From Halobacterium sp. DL1 (GTDB lineage: Archaea; Halobacteriota; Halobacteria; Halobacteriales; Halobacteriaceae), in assembly GCA_000230955.3 (NCBI GenBank), contig CP007060.1:2300216-2364215 (forward strand): DNA of 64,000 nt, written 5' to 3'. The position numbers and the translations under genes are program-made. The notes beneath the pieces are model-generated. The model did no database searches and was not told the DNA's origin. It saw nothing but the letters and a program-made list of their open reading frames with translations. Positions 42,102-50,535 of the stretch are shown in pieces. How positions within the stretch are numbered: position 1 is the stretch's first letter; each line of letters opens with the position of its first letter.

Positions 42102-42890
42102 TCAGTTCACGTCCCGCCGGCGGAAGTACCACTGGCTCGCCGCCACTAGCGCGAGCGTCGCCACCGTCAGGATTGCAGCGCCCGCGAGGTCGTAGCTGCC
42201 GTCGACGAGGATGGCAGTCGGGTCGTAGTAGCGCATCGGCGCCACGGCGCCGGCCCACGCGTAGTCCGTCGATGCGACCACCGACTCCAGCAGGAACAGC
42301 CCGAACACCACCGCCATGGCGACGCGCTGGGCGACGCTCTCGCGGTCGGCCACGACGCTGATGGCGAGGCCGATGGCTGCGCAGGCGAACAGGTACGGCA
42401 GCGACAGCGCGTGGACGAGGACGAGGTCCGCGGTCCCGATGGGGTAGCCGATGGCGCGCGTCGCGACCCACGTCACGGCGGCGACGATGAGGTTGATGAG
42501 GAGGATGCCGGGGACCAGTGAGAGGTAGCGCTCGCCGACGATGCGCGCCCGCGACACCGGCAGCGCCAGCAGCAGGTCCATGCGGCCGTCCTCGACGTCG
42601 CCCGCAATCAGGGAGGCAGCGCTGTACGCGAGGTAGAGACCGAGCAGGATGACCCACGCGAACTGGTAGAGTTCTGTCGCGAGGAACCCCTCGATGGTGT
42701 CGAACGCGCGCAGGCCGAACGCCTCCACGAACACCGGCGGGAGCGCCTCGATGTACTCTTCGAGGTCGAGGTTACCGGTGAACGACGGGAAGAACGCGGC
42801 GTACAGCGCGCTGAACGCCGACAGACCGACGGACAGCGCCAGCGCGCCCTTCACCCGTCTGCGGGCGCCGTACGCGGCGAGTTCAAGCAC
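42102..42890 (-). CDS. ABC-2 type transporter permease
   Basis: A 262-aa integral membrane protein with six helices and the ABC-2 family segment LIAGDVEDGRMDLLLALPVSRARIVGERYLS. It pairs with the ATPase gene upstream, whose stop it overlaps: GTG at 42890 lies within the last codons of the ATPase (ends 42883). The exported substrate is unknown; an antibiotic, lipid or sodium ion are options in this family. Confidence 0.9.
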   Translation of the reverse strand: MLELAAYGARRRVKGALALSVGLSAFSALYAAFFPSFTGNLDLEEYIEALPPVFVEAFGLRAFDTIEGFLATELYQFAWVILLGLYLAYSAASLIAGDVEDGRMDLLLALPVSRARIVGERYLSLVPGILLINLIVAAVTWVATRAIGYPIGTADLVLVHALSLPYLFACAAIGLAISVVADRESVAQRVAMAVVFGLFLLESVVASTDYAWAGAVAPMRYYDPTAILVDGSYDLAGAAILTVATLALVAASQWYFRRRDVN

Positions 42891-43782
42891 TCGCCTCACC
42901 CCCGTAGAACTGGAGGAAGACGTCCTCGAGGGGCGCCTCCTCGACGTCGAGTTCCCGCAGCGAGTAGCGGTCGAGTTCGTCGACGAGCGCGTCCACGTCG
43001 CCCGAGAACGTGAACGACACCTGGGTCGCGCCGTCCACGTTCCGGCGGCTGAGGTCCGCGACGCCCGGCAGGTCGAAGGCGTCCGCGGGCAGGTCGCCAA
43101 TGACCGTGGCGCGGACGAGTTTCCCGCTGCGGTCGAGCAGCGCCTCGACGTCCTCGATGGCGACGAGTCGCCCCTCGCGGATGATGGCGACGCGGTCGCA
43201 GACGCGGCGCACCTCGCTGAGCACGTGACTGGAGAACAGCACCGTGACGCCGCGCTCGCGTTCGTCCCGGAGGAACTCGTTGAACCGCTCCTGGAGCAGC
43301 GGGTCGAGCCCCGAGGTGGGTTCGTCCATCACGACGACGTCCGGGTCGTGCATGAACGCCTGCACGATACCGAGTTTCTGGACGTTCCCGGTGGAGTACG
43401 CCCGGATGCGGCGGTCGAGCGGCGGGTCGAACAGGTCGAGCATGGTGTCCCGACGGCTGCCGCCCTTCAGCGACTTGTGGAGGTCGAGCACCTCCCGACC
43501 CGTAGCCTGCCCGTCGAAGCTCGGGTGGGCGGGCAGGTAGCCGGTCCGCGCGAGCGCGTCGAGGCGCTCGCTCTCGACGGTGGTGTCGGCGCCGAGCACG
43601 GAGACGCGGCCCGCCGTCGGCGACTGCATCCCCAGCAGCGTCCGGATGGTCGTCGTCTTCCCGGCGCCGTTGGGGCCGAGGAACCCGAACACCTCGCCCT
43701 CCGCCACGTCCAGGGAGAGGTCGTCGACGGCCACGAGGTCGCCGTAGCGCTTCGTGAGGCCCTCGATTTCGATGACGCTCAT
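42883..43782 (-). CDS. ABC transporter ATP-binding protein
   Basis: A 299-aa ATPase: Walker A GPNGAGKTTT, Q-loop region LLGMQSP, signature YSTGNVQKLGI, Walker B VVVMDEPTSGLD and switch His SSHVLSE. A C-terminal domain of about 80 residues follows, as in CcmA/DrrA-like ABC-2 ATPases. It forms an operon with the permease. The Met at 43782 begins the canonical MSVIEIEGLTKRYG. Confidence 0.94.
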   Translation of the reverse strand: MSVIEIEGLTKRYGDLVAVDDLSLDVAEGEVFGFLGPNGAGKTTTIRTLLGMQSPTAGRVSVLGADTTVESERLDALARTGYLPAHPSFDGQATGREVLDLHKSLKGGSRRDTMLDLFDPPLDRRIRAYSTGNVQKLGIVQAFMHDPDVVVMDEPTSGLDPLLQERFNEFLRDERERGVTVLFSSHVLSEVRRVCDRVAIIREGRLVAIEDVEALLDRSGKLVRATVIGDLPADAFDLPGVADLSRRNVDGATQVSFTFSGDVDALVDELDRYSLRELDVEEAPLEDVFLQFYGGEASA

Positions 43783-43879
43783 GGGCGAACAACTCGGCTC
43801 TCCCGCATGAAGATTCCCCAGGCCGAGAGAGCTGACGCGGTCGTCGGGTTCCAGCCGGTGAAGCAGCCGACAGCCTGGC

Positions 43880-43992
43880 GGATTGAAAGGGCGAGGTGCT
43901 GTCGACGAACCTCGGGGACGCAAGGACCGCAACGAGCGAAGCGAGTGAGGACAGGAGCGACCCGCGGGAGTCGACAGCGCCGAGGGCTCTCG
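43880..43992 (+). repeat. Dispersed structured intergenic element, copy 2
   Basis: Same block order as copy 1 at 21121: GGATTGAAAGGGCGAGGT, CTCGGGGACGCAAGGACC, GACCCGCGGGAGT, CGAGGGCT. The stem pairs GGTGCTGTCGA (43895-43905) with TCGACAGCGCC (43971-43981): ten Watson-Crick pairs and one G-T. Compared with copy 1, three pairs are changed on both sides so pairing is kept. It again lies between divergent genes. Confidence 0.7.
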
Positions 43993-44090
43993 AGAGGAGT
44001 GGACTACAGCGACACGGCCGACGGAGCGACTGGAGAGAACTCACGTCCGTTCCGCGGGGCTTAACCACCACGACGGCCAACACCCGTGCA

Positions 44091-44648
44091 ATGACCGAGC
44101 CGCGCGTACCGGGCACGGAGGCGGACGACGACCGCATCGACCTCCCGTGTGGCGAGCGCGCCGACCAGCAGGCCTTCGACATCGGAATGCGGGAGTACGC
44201 CTGCACCTGCGGCGACCAGCACGCCGTCGTGATGGACATGCACCCGCCGTCGCGGTTCTTCCCGGAGTCCATCGTGAGCGTGCTGCGGGAGGCAATCTCG
44301 CCCGCGCCCGAGGACGAGTTCGACGAGTTCGGCACGCCACACCTGATGGGGGCCGTGATGGAACAGCTCCCGGACGAGGTCGTTTCCGTCGACGGAACCG
44401 AGAACGGCGCCGTGGGGTGGGCGATGCTGTGGGTGACCGAGATGGACACCCGCGAACTCCACGAGATCGTCGTCGAACTGATGGTCGAGCTGATGGACCA
44501 CGCCGTCAGCCACGCCGACAGCGACGCGACGGCCGCGGAGTTCGAGGAACAGATGACCGACTTCGACGTGACGGCGTTCGTCGAGGACTACCGGGCGGCC
44601 CGCGAGTGGGAGGACGAGAGCGGGCCGCGGGGCGGCGAGGCGCGCTGA
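44091..44648 (+). CDS. Conserved haloarchaeal protein, probably DUF5815
   Basis: A 185-aa acidic protein whose N-terminus has two Cys segments, DLPCGERAD and REYACTCGDQHAVVMD, possibly a zinc site, followed by MHPPSRFFPESIVSVLRE. I associate it with DUF5815 from memory. It ends 1 nt before the convergent DUF4112 gene. Function unknown. Confidence 0.8.
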   Translation: MTEPRVPGTEADDDRIDLPCGERADQQAFDIGMREYACTCGDQHAVVMDMHPPSRFFPESIVSVLREAISPAPEDEFDEFGTPHLMGAVMEQLPDEVVSVDGTENGAVGWAMLWVTEMDTRELHEIVVELMVELMDHAVSHADSDATAAEFEEQMTDFDVTAFVEDYRAAREWEDESGPRGGEAR

Positions 44649-45086
44649 TTACTGGCTGGACTCTTCTGGTGGCGCAGCGTCGGCGAGGTCCTCGACTGCG
44701 AGTTCGAAGTTGCGCTTGTTCGCCTTCCAGCCGGCGTCGAAGAGGTCGCCGAGTGCGGGAATCGAACCGATACCGGCGTCGACGGCGACGTTGACGAGCA
44801 TCGCGGCCAGCGTCTCGCGTTTGACGCCCTGGCGGGCGGACTCGGCGACGATGTACATCGAGATGGCGGCGGTCGCGACGTCGCCGGCGATTGGCAGCGC
44901 GCCGACGATGGGGTCGATGCCTATCTTGCGGTCGGTCCCCGGGACGGGGACGGCGTCGTCGAGCGCCCAGGCGACGACCTGCATCCGCTTGACCGCCGAC
45001 GCGTTCACGTGGTCGGGCAGTTCCCCGACGTCGAACTCCTCGGCCAGTTCCGTCTCGTCTCCCGTCTCGCCGTCGATGTCTGACAT
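44649..45086 (-). CDS. DUF4112 family protein
   Basis: A 145-aa protein with DDAVPVPGTDRKIGIDPIVGALPIAGDVATAAISMYIV, the DUF4112 hallmark (Gly-rich loop between two amphipathic or membrane-associated helices), and GSIPALGDLFDAGWKANKRN near the end. It is probably membrane-associated. Function unknown. The Met at 45086 is the start consistent with family length. Confidence 0.85.
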   Translation of the reverse strand: MSDIDGETGDETELAEEFDVGELPDHVNASAVKRMQVVAWALDDAVPVPGTDRKIGIDPIVGALPIAGDVATAAISMYIVAESARQGVKRETLAAMLVNVAVDAGIGSIPALGDLFDAGWKANKRNFELAVEDLADAAPPEESSQ

Positions 45087-45150
45087 ACACGATTGGAGGA
45101 GACGAACACGGAAAAGCACGCGGGCAGGTGGCTGAAGGGCTGTCCGAGGG

Positions 45151-45486
45151 TTACGTCGGTTCCGGGACGCCGTCGAAGCCTTCGACGAACCCCTCGCGGA
45201 ACAGGTCGGCGGCGCCGTCGGGGCCGGTGACCGCGAGTCGCACCGTGTCGTACGGCGGCCGGTAGTCGATGCGGAAGTCGGCGAACGAACAGCAGACCGC
45301 CTCGTTCCGGACGAGTTCGGCCACTGCTTCGAGGGCCGCGTCCTCGAAGACGAGCGCGACACCGTCGTCCAGTTGTTCGGTGCGCTCGACGTGGGGGACG
45401 AGTGCATCCTGCGCCCACGCTCGGCGCTCCTGGGCGTCCTCGGGGTCTATCGTGCACGTCACGTCGGACTCTGTCTGCTGACTCAT
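45151..45486 (-). CDS. Small protein with CC motif, unknown function
   Basis: A 111-aa acidic protein with RNEAVCCSFADFRIDY near its middle. A vicinal Cys pair followed by an aromatic resembles the ECCPFL-type motif of small proteins sometimes found with metal-resistance genes; the similarity is weak. It lies 64 nt upstream of the DUF4112 gene and diverges from carB. Confidence 0.62.
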   Translation of the reverse strand: MSQQTESDVTCTIDPEDAQERRAWAQDALVPHVERTEQLDDGVALVFEDAALEAVAELVRNEAVCCSFADFRIDYRPPYDTVRLAVTGPDGAADLFREGFVEGFDGVPEPT

Positions 45487-45579
45487 GGTGCAGTCTGCAC
45501 TCCGGCCCCCGGCCACTTTACTTGTCAGCTCCACTACATCGAAGCCACTTCGACGCGTCGAACCGACGGCCGATTGTCG

Positions 45580-45594
45580 TTACGATTTTCGTAA
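45580..45594. promoter_or_regulatory. Palindromic operator TTACGA-TTT-TCGTAA upstream of carB
   Basis: A perfect 6-3-6 palindrome lies 32 nt upstream of the carB TATA box. The same arrangement with one mismatch (TTACGA-ATT-TCGAAA on the minus strand) lies between carA and the lrp gene at 50490-50504. A 15-bp palindrome of this kind suits an Lrp/AsnC dimer. Confidence 0.55.
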
Positions 45595-45626
45595 TTCGGT
45601 TTCGAACAGCACACCGTTTCGCTGAC

Positions 45627-45633
45627 CTTATTA
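45627..45633 (+). promoter_or_regulatory. TATA box of carB
   Basis: CTTATTA is centred about 30 nt before the carB ATG at 45660 and supports that start over the in-frame ATG at 45636, which is too near the box. Confidence 0.55.
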
Positions 45634-45659
45634 CGATGGACGAACTCCACGCAGGTAGT

Positions 45660-48600
45660 ATGAGCGAGCACGAGGACCGGACGGTACTGCTCATCGGCAG
45701 CGGACCAATCCAGATCGGCCAGGCCGCCGAGTTCGACTATTCGGGCGCGCAGGCCTGCCGTGCGCTCCGAGAGGAGGGCGTCCGGGTGGTGCTCGTCAAC
45801 TCGAACCCCGCGACCATCATGACGGACCCCGAGATGGCCGACGCGGTGTACATCGAGCCCATCAACACGGAGGCCATCACGGAGGTCATCGCGAGAGAGG
45901 ACCCCGACGGCGTCATCGCCGGCCTGGGCGGCCAGACCGGCCTGAACGTCACCGCCGAACTGGCCGAGGAGGGCGTCCTCGACGAGTACGACGTCGACGT
46001 GATGGGGACGCCACTGGACACCATCTACGCGACCGAGGACCGCGACCTGTTCCGCCAGCGCATGCAGGACCTCGGTCAGCCGGTGCCGCGCTCGACGACC
46101 ATCTCGCTGGACGACGACGAGTCGGTCTCGGAGTTCGACGAGGGCGCACTCGCCGACCGCGTGGAAGCGGCCGTCGACGACGTGGGCGGCCTCCCGGTCA
46201 TCGCGCGGACGACGTACACCCTCGGCGGGAGCGGGTCCGGCGTCGTCGACAACATGGAGGAGCTCCTCGCCCGCGTTCGCAAGGGGCTGCGGCTCTCCCG
46301 GAACGGCGAGGTGCTCATCACGGAGTCCATCGCCGGCTGGGTCGAACTGGAGTACGAGGTGATGCGCGACGCCGACGACTCCTGCATCATCATCTGCAAT
46401 ATGGAGAACCTCGACCCGATGGGTATCCACACGGGCGAGTCGACCGTCATCACCCCCTCACAGGTCATCCCCGACGACGGTCACCAGGAGATGCGCGACG
46501 CGGCCCTCGAGGTCATCCGCGACCTCGGCATCGAGGGCGGCTGCAACATCCAGTTCGCGTGGCGCGACGACGGCACCGCCGGCGGCGAGTACCGCGTCGT
46601 CGAAGTGAACCCGCGCGTCTCCCGCTCCTCGGCGCTCGCGTCGAAGGCGACCGGCTACCCCATCGCCCGCGTCACCGCGAAGGTCGCGCTCGGCAAGCGC
46701 CTCCACGAGATCACCAACGAGATCACCGGCGAGACGACGGCTGCCTTCGAGCCGGCCATCGACTACGTCGTGACGAAGGTGCCGCGGTGGCCCATCGACA
46801 AGTTCGAGGATGTCGACTTCACGCTCTCGACGGCGATGAAGTCGACCGGCGAGGCGATGGCGATCGGCCGCACGTTCGAGGAGAGCCTCCTGAAGGCGCT
46901 GCGTTCCTCCGAGTACGACCCCGCCGTCGACTTCGGCGTCGTTGAGGACGACGAGTTACGCGAGGAGTATCTCGAACGGCCGAGCCCGGACCGCCCGTAC
47001 GCGATGTTCGAGGCGTTCGAGCGCGGTTTCTCGGTCGACGAAGTCGTCGAGGCCACGGGCATCTACGAGTGGTACGTCGAGCGCTTCCACCGCATCGTCG
47101 AGGCGAGCAAGGAGGTCGTCGACGGGGCGTTCACCCCCGCGGCGACCGCGGGCTTCACCAACGCGGAGATCTCCGCGCTCGCGGGCAACGTCTTCGAGGA
47201 CTCCAGCCTCACATGGCTGCCCGAGACGCGCGGCGCGTGGCGGGAGGCCGCGGAGGCGGCCGCCGGCGACGCCGACGAGAGCCTCCCCGTCTCCGCGGAG
47301 CGCGCGGGCGTCGGGCAGGTCGAGGCCGCGGTACCCGGCCGAACGTACAAGCAGGTCGACACCTGTGCCGGCGAGTTCGAGGCGTCGACGCCGTACTACT
47401 ACTCCTCGCGGCAGCCCGAGTGGTTCTCCGGCCCCTACGAGGGCGACGCGGCCGCCGGCGAGCTGCGGGTCGACCGCAATCCGGATAGCGTGGTCGTCGT
47501 CGGCGGCGGCCCCATTCGCATCGGGCAGGGCGTCGAGTTCGACTACTGCTCGGTCCACGCGGTGCGCGCCCTCCGCGAGCAGGGAATCGAGGCCCACGTC
47601 GTGAACAACAACCCCGAGACCGTCTCGACGGACTACGACACCTCCGACGGGCTGTTCTTCGAGCCGATCACCGCCGAGGAGGTCGCCGACGTCGTCGAGG
47701 CGACGGGCGCCGACGGCGTGATGATCCAGTTCGGCGGACAGACCTCCGTCGACATCGGCGAGCCGCTCGCGGCCGAGCTCGACCGCCGCGGCGTCGACTG
47801 CGACATCATGGGCACGTCGGTCGATGCGATGGACCTCGCGGAGGACCGCGACCGCTTCAACCGCCTCATGGACGAGCGCGGAATCGCCCAGCCCGAGGGG
47901 GGCAGCGCCACGAGCGAGGCGGAGGCGCTCGAGCTCGCCCGCGACCTCGGCTACCCGGTGCTCGTCCGCCCGAGCTACGTGCTCGGCGGACGCGCGATGC
48001 AAGTCGTCGCAGACGACGCGGAGCTCGAACGCTACATCGAGGAGGCCGTCCGCGTCTCCCCCGACAAGCCGATTCTCGTCGACGAGTTCCTCGCGGACGC
48101 CGTGGAGCTCGACGTCGACGCCGTGAGCGACGGCGAGGACGTCGTCATCGGTGGAATCATGGAGCACATTGAGGCGGCGGGCGTCCACTCCGGGGACTCC
48201 GCCTGCGTGATTCCGCCGCGCTCGCTCGACGACGACACCCTCCGGCGCGTTCGCGAGGTCACCGAGGAGATCGCCTCGGCGCTGGACACCGTCGGACTGC
48301 TGAACGTCCAGCTGGCCGTACAAGACGGCGACGTGTACGTCCTCGAGGCGAACCCGCGCTCCTCGCGCACCGTCCCGTTCGTCTCGAAGGCGACCGGCGT
48401 CCCCATCGCGAAACTCGCGGCGAGAGTGATGGCCGGCGAGACGCTCGCCGACATCGACGTGAGCGAGGGCGTCCCCGAGCAGTTCAGCGTCAAAGAAGTC
48501 GTGCTGCCGTTCGACCGCCTGCCGAACTCGGACCCCCGCCTCGGCCCGGAGATGAAGTCCACGGGCGAGGTGATGGGCACCGCGTCATCGCCAGAGATGG

Positions 48601-48923
48601 CGTACTGGAAGGCCCAGCAGGCCGCGTCGAACGCTCCCGAGGCGGGCGGCACGGCGGTCATCGACCTGCCGGTCGAGGGGTACGAGGACCACTTCGAGGT
48701 CGCGGCGTTCGAAGACGTCCCCGAGGCCATCCGGAGCGGCGACGTCGACTTCATCGTCTCCGACGACCGCGAGGCGCTCACGACGGCCGTCGAGGAGGAG
48801 ATTCCGTACCTCTCGACGGTCGCGTCCGCGGAGGCGATGCTGGAGGGACTCGCCCACAGGAACGACGACCTGGACGTCCTGCCGGTCGGTGACCGGCCGA
48901 TTCGCGACGAGCGCTGGGGGTAG
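45660..48923 (+). CDS. carB: Carbamoyl-phosphate synthase, large subunit
   Basis: A 1087-aa synthetase that makes carbamoyl phosphate from bicarbonate, ammonia from CarA and two ATP, for pyrimidines and arginine. Two homologous ATP-grasp halves are present: VLLIGSGPIQIGQAAEFDYSG at the start and VVVVGGGPIRIGQGVEFDYCS near residue 605, each with ATP-binding and metal motifs (MKSTGEAMAIGRTFEES; MKSTGEVMGTASSPEMA). An acidic insertion of about 70 residues lies between the halves. The C-terminal MGS-like regulatory domain is short, about 105 residues, and its first part is not recognisable. Confidence 0.96.
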   Translation: MSEHEDRTVLLIGSGPIQIGQAAEFDYSGAQACRALREEGVRVVLVNSNPATIMTDPEMADAVYIEPINTEAITEVIAREDPDGVIAGLGGQTGLNVTAELAEEGVLDEYDVDVMGTPLDTIYATEDRDLFRQRMQDLGQPVPRSTTISLDDDESVSEFDEGALADRVEAAVDDVGGLPVIARTTYTLGGSGSGVVDNMEELLARVRKGLRLSRNGEVLITESIAGWVELEYEVMRDADDSCIIICNMENLDPMGIHTGESTVITPSQVIPDDGHQEMRDAALEVIRDLGIEGGCNIQFAWRDDGTAGGEYRVVEVNPRVSRSSALASKATGYPIARVTAKVALGKRLHEITNEITGETTAAFEPAIDYVVTKVPRWPIDKFEDVDFTLSTAMKSTGEAMAIGRTFEESLLKALRSSEYDPAVDFGVVEDDELREEYLERPSPDRPYAMFEAFERGFSVDEVVEATGIYEWYVERFHRIVEASKEVVDGAFTPAATAGFTNAEISALAGNVFEDSSLTWLPETRGAWREAAEAAAGDADESLPVSAERAGVGQVEAAVPGRTYKQVDTCAGEFEASTPYYYSSRQPEWFSGPYEGDAAAGELRVDRNPDSVVVVGGGPIRIGQGVEFDYCSVHAVRALREQGIEAHVVNNNPETVSTDYDTSDGLFFEPITAEEVADVVEATGADGVMIQFGGQTSVDIGEPLAAELDRRGVDCDIMGTSVDAMDLAEDRDRFNRLMDERGIAQPEGGSATSEAEALELARDLGYPVLVRPSYVLGGRAMQVVADDAELERYIEEAVRVSPDKPILVDEFLADAVELDVDAVSDGEDVVIGGIMEHIEAAGVHSGDSACVIPPRSLDDDTLRRVREVTEEIASALDTVGLLNVQLAVQDGDVYVLEANPRSSRTVPFVSKATGVPIAKLAARVMAGETLADIDVSEGVPEQFSVKEVVLPFDRLPNSDPRLGPEMKSTGEVMGTASSPEMAYWKAQQAASNAPEAGGTAVIDLPVEGYEDHFEVAAFEDVPEAIRSGDVDFIVSDDREALTTAVEEEIPYLSTVASAEAMLEGLAHRNDDLDVLPVGDRPIRDERWG

Positions 48924-48950
48924 GACGGCCGCCAGCAGGCCGCGTCCCGC

Positions 48951-49282
48951 CTACGCGACGGCGAGCACGACGGCACCCCCGGCGAGGAAGGCGGCGAGCG
49001 CGTACCACGGTTCTCTCCGCACCACGCGGATGTTGTCGCCGATTCGGATTTGTTCGCGGCGAGCGCGTACCACGGTTCTCTCCGCACCGTTCGACTGGCG
49101 GTACTGCCGTACCGAGCGACGCCGAGCGACGCGACGACGAAGACCACGGCGATTGTCACGCCGACAGCGGCGTACTCGGTGGCGTGGAGGTAGGCGGCGA
49201 ACGCGCCCACGACGGCGCCGAGGACGGCCGCGTGCCACTCGCGGAACGCCAGTTCGTTCGCCGAGAAGACGGACTCGGACAT
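48951..49282 (-). pseudogene. Small membrane protein gene frameshifted by a 65-bp insertion/duplication
   Basis: From 49282 the frame encodes a protein with two hydrophobic segments (AAVLGAVVGAFAAYL; AAVGVTIAVVFVVASLGVARY) then TVRREPWYALAA. At that point a 65-nt segment interrupts: a 33-bp sequence (48991-49023) repeats at 49056-49088 with 32 unrelated bases between. Reading across one copy restores RREPWYALAAFLAGGAVVLAVA and a stop at 48951. The insertion is not a multiple of three, so the present product runs on in the wrong frame antisense to carB. The original protein would be about 88 aa, function unknown. Confidence 0.7.
48991..49088. repeat. 33-bp direct repeat flanking a 32-bp insert
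   Basis: GCGGCGAGCGCGTACCACGG and the following 13 bases occur identically at 48991 and 49056. The 32 bases between (ACGCGGATGTTGTCGCCGAT...) are not repeated. The pattern could be a duplication with replacement or an insertion with a long target duplication. Confidence 0.75.
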
Positions 49283-49376
49283 TGGTTTCTCGTATTTCGA
49301 CGGTGAAGATAAGGCTTCGGGCCGGTGGGCTGTCCGACGGAGTGACGGGAGAACGAGAGTGAGACAGCCGGCGCGT

Positions 49377-50438
49377 TCAGTCCGCCTTCGGCGTCATTCG
49401 ACGCGTCTCGGCCATCGCGAGCACGTCGTCGAAGAAGTCCAGCGTGTCGTTCGGGCCGGGGTTGGCCTCGGGGTGGTACTGGCGCGTGAGCACGTCCAGT
49501 TCCGCCGAATCGAGGCCCTCGGGGGTGTCGTCGTTGACGTTGACCTGCGTGACGTCGAGGTCGCCCGGGTCCGCGACGGTGTAGCCGTGGTTCTGGGTGG
49601 TCATCACGACGCGGCCGCTGTCGTGGTCGAGGACGGGCTGGTTGACGCCGCGGTGGCCGAAGTCCATCTTCTCGGTGGTGCCGCCGAGCGAGCGGGCAAC
49701 GACCTGCTGGCCGAGGCAGATGCCCGCGATGGGGACCTCGCCGACGAACTCGTCGACGAGCGCCTCGGCTGCCTCGAAGTTCGCGGGGTCGCCCGGCCCG
49801 TTCGAGACGAACAGCACGTCCGGGCCGAGGTCGGCCACCTCGGTCGGCGTGGTGTCGTGCGGGAGGCGGTGGACGGTGGCGCCGCGCTCGACCAGCGAGT
49901 CGACGATGGACTGCTTGGCGCCGCAGTCGATGAGCGCGACGTCGGTGTCGCCGTCACCGTACGTCTCGGGTTCGGCGACGCTGACGCGCTCGCCGATGTC
50001 GGTGATGTCGTCCATGTGCGGACAGTCGGCGAGTTCCGCGCGGGCGTCGGCTGGCGTGGCCTCGGGGCCGGCAGCGATACCGACCTTCATCGCGCCGCCC
50101 TCGCGGATGTCGAGGACGAGGTCGCGGGTGTCCAGGCCGTCGACGGCGGGGACGCCCTCCGCGCGCAGCCAGTCGGCGACGTCGTCGGTGAGTTCGCGCG
50201 CGACGACGGCGCTGGGGTGGACGCGGTCGGACTCGAATCGGTCGTCTCGGACGCCGTAGTTCCCGATGAGGGGATAGGCAAAGGTGAGCACCTGTGCCTC
50301 GTACGATGGGTCGGTGAGGCTCTCCTCGTAGCCCGTGTACGCCGTGGTGAACACGAGCTCGCCGCGCGCCGTGCCGGGGGCGCGAGCGTTGGCCTCGACG
50401 ACGTCGCCAGTTTCGAGCGCGAGGTAGGCGTCCGGCAT
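49377..50438 (-). CDS. carA: Carbamoyl-phosphate synthase, small (glutaminase) subunit
   Basis: A 353-aa glutamine amidotransferase supplying ammonia to CarB. The N-terminal CPSase domain begins AYLALETGDVVEANARA; the class I GATase domain has the nucleophile in PIAGICLGQQVVARSLGG and the His-x-Glu pair in RQYHPEANPGP. It is separated from carB by the broken membrane gene and transcribed towards it. A TATA box about 30 nt upstream implies a leaderless mRNA. Confidence 0.95.
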   Translation of the reverse strand: MPDAYLALETGDVVEANARAPGTARGELVFTTAYTGYEESLTDPSYEAQVLTFAYPLIGNYGVRDDRFESDRVHPSAVVARELTDDVADWLRAEGVPAVDGLDTRDLVLDIREGGAMKVGIAAGPEATPADARAELADCPHMDDITDIGERVSVAEPETYGDGDTDVALIDCGAKQSIVDSLVERGATVHRLPHDTTPTEVADLGPDVLFVSNGPGDPANFEAAEALVDEFVGEVPIAGICLGQQVVARSLGGTTEKMDFGHRGVNQPVLDHDSGRVVMTTQNHGYTVADPGDLDVTQVNVNDDTPEGLDSAELDVLTRQYHPEANPGPNDTLDFFDDVLAMAETRRMTPKAD

Positions 50439-50464
50439 TACGAGTTACCCACGGTGGAACGGAG

Positions 50465-50472
50465 TATAAATC
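50465..50472 (-). promoter_or_regulatory. TATA box of carA
   Basis: On the minus strand GATTTATA is centred about 30 nt before the carA start codon at 50438. Confidence 0.6.
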
Positions 50473-50489
50473 TTGCTTTCGTAGCGAGG

Positions 50490-50504
50490 TTTCGAAATTC
50501 GTAA
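50490..50504. promoter_or_regulatory. Operator in the carA/lrp divergent promoter
   Basis: TTTCGAAATTCGTAA here is the near-palindrome also seen upstream of carB. It abuts the lrp TATA-like box (50505-50512) and is 17 nt upstream of the carA TATA box, so a bound protein could repress lrp and act on carA at once. Confidence 0.55.
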
Positions 50505-50512
50505 TCCTTTTT
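50505..50512 (+). promoter_or_regulatory. TATA-like box of the lrp gene
   Basis: TCCTTTTT is centred about 27 nt before the ATG at 50536. Confidence 0.45.
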
Positions 50513-50535
50513 GTCGGGGGCTGGCACGTGAGGGT

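Noticed and set aside
48032-49282. 416-aa frame beginning like a membrane protein and running antisense through carB
   Set aside because: Only its first 75 or so residues look real; the rest is the shadow of carB after the 65-bp insertion shifted the frame.
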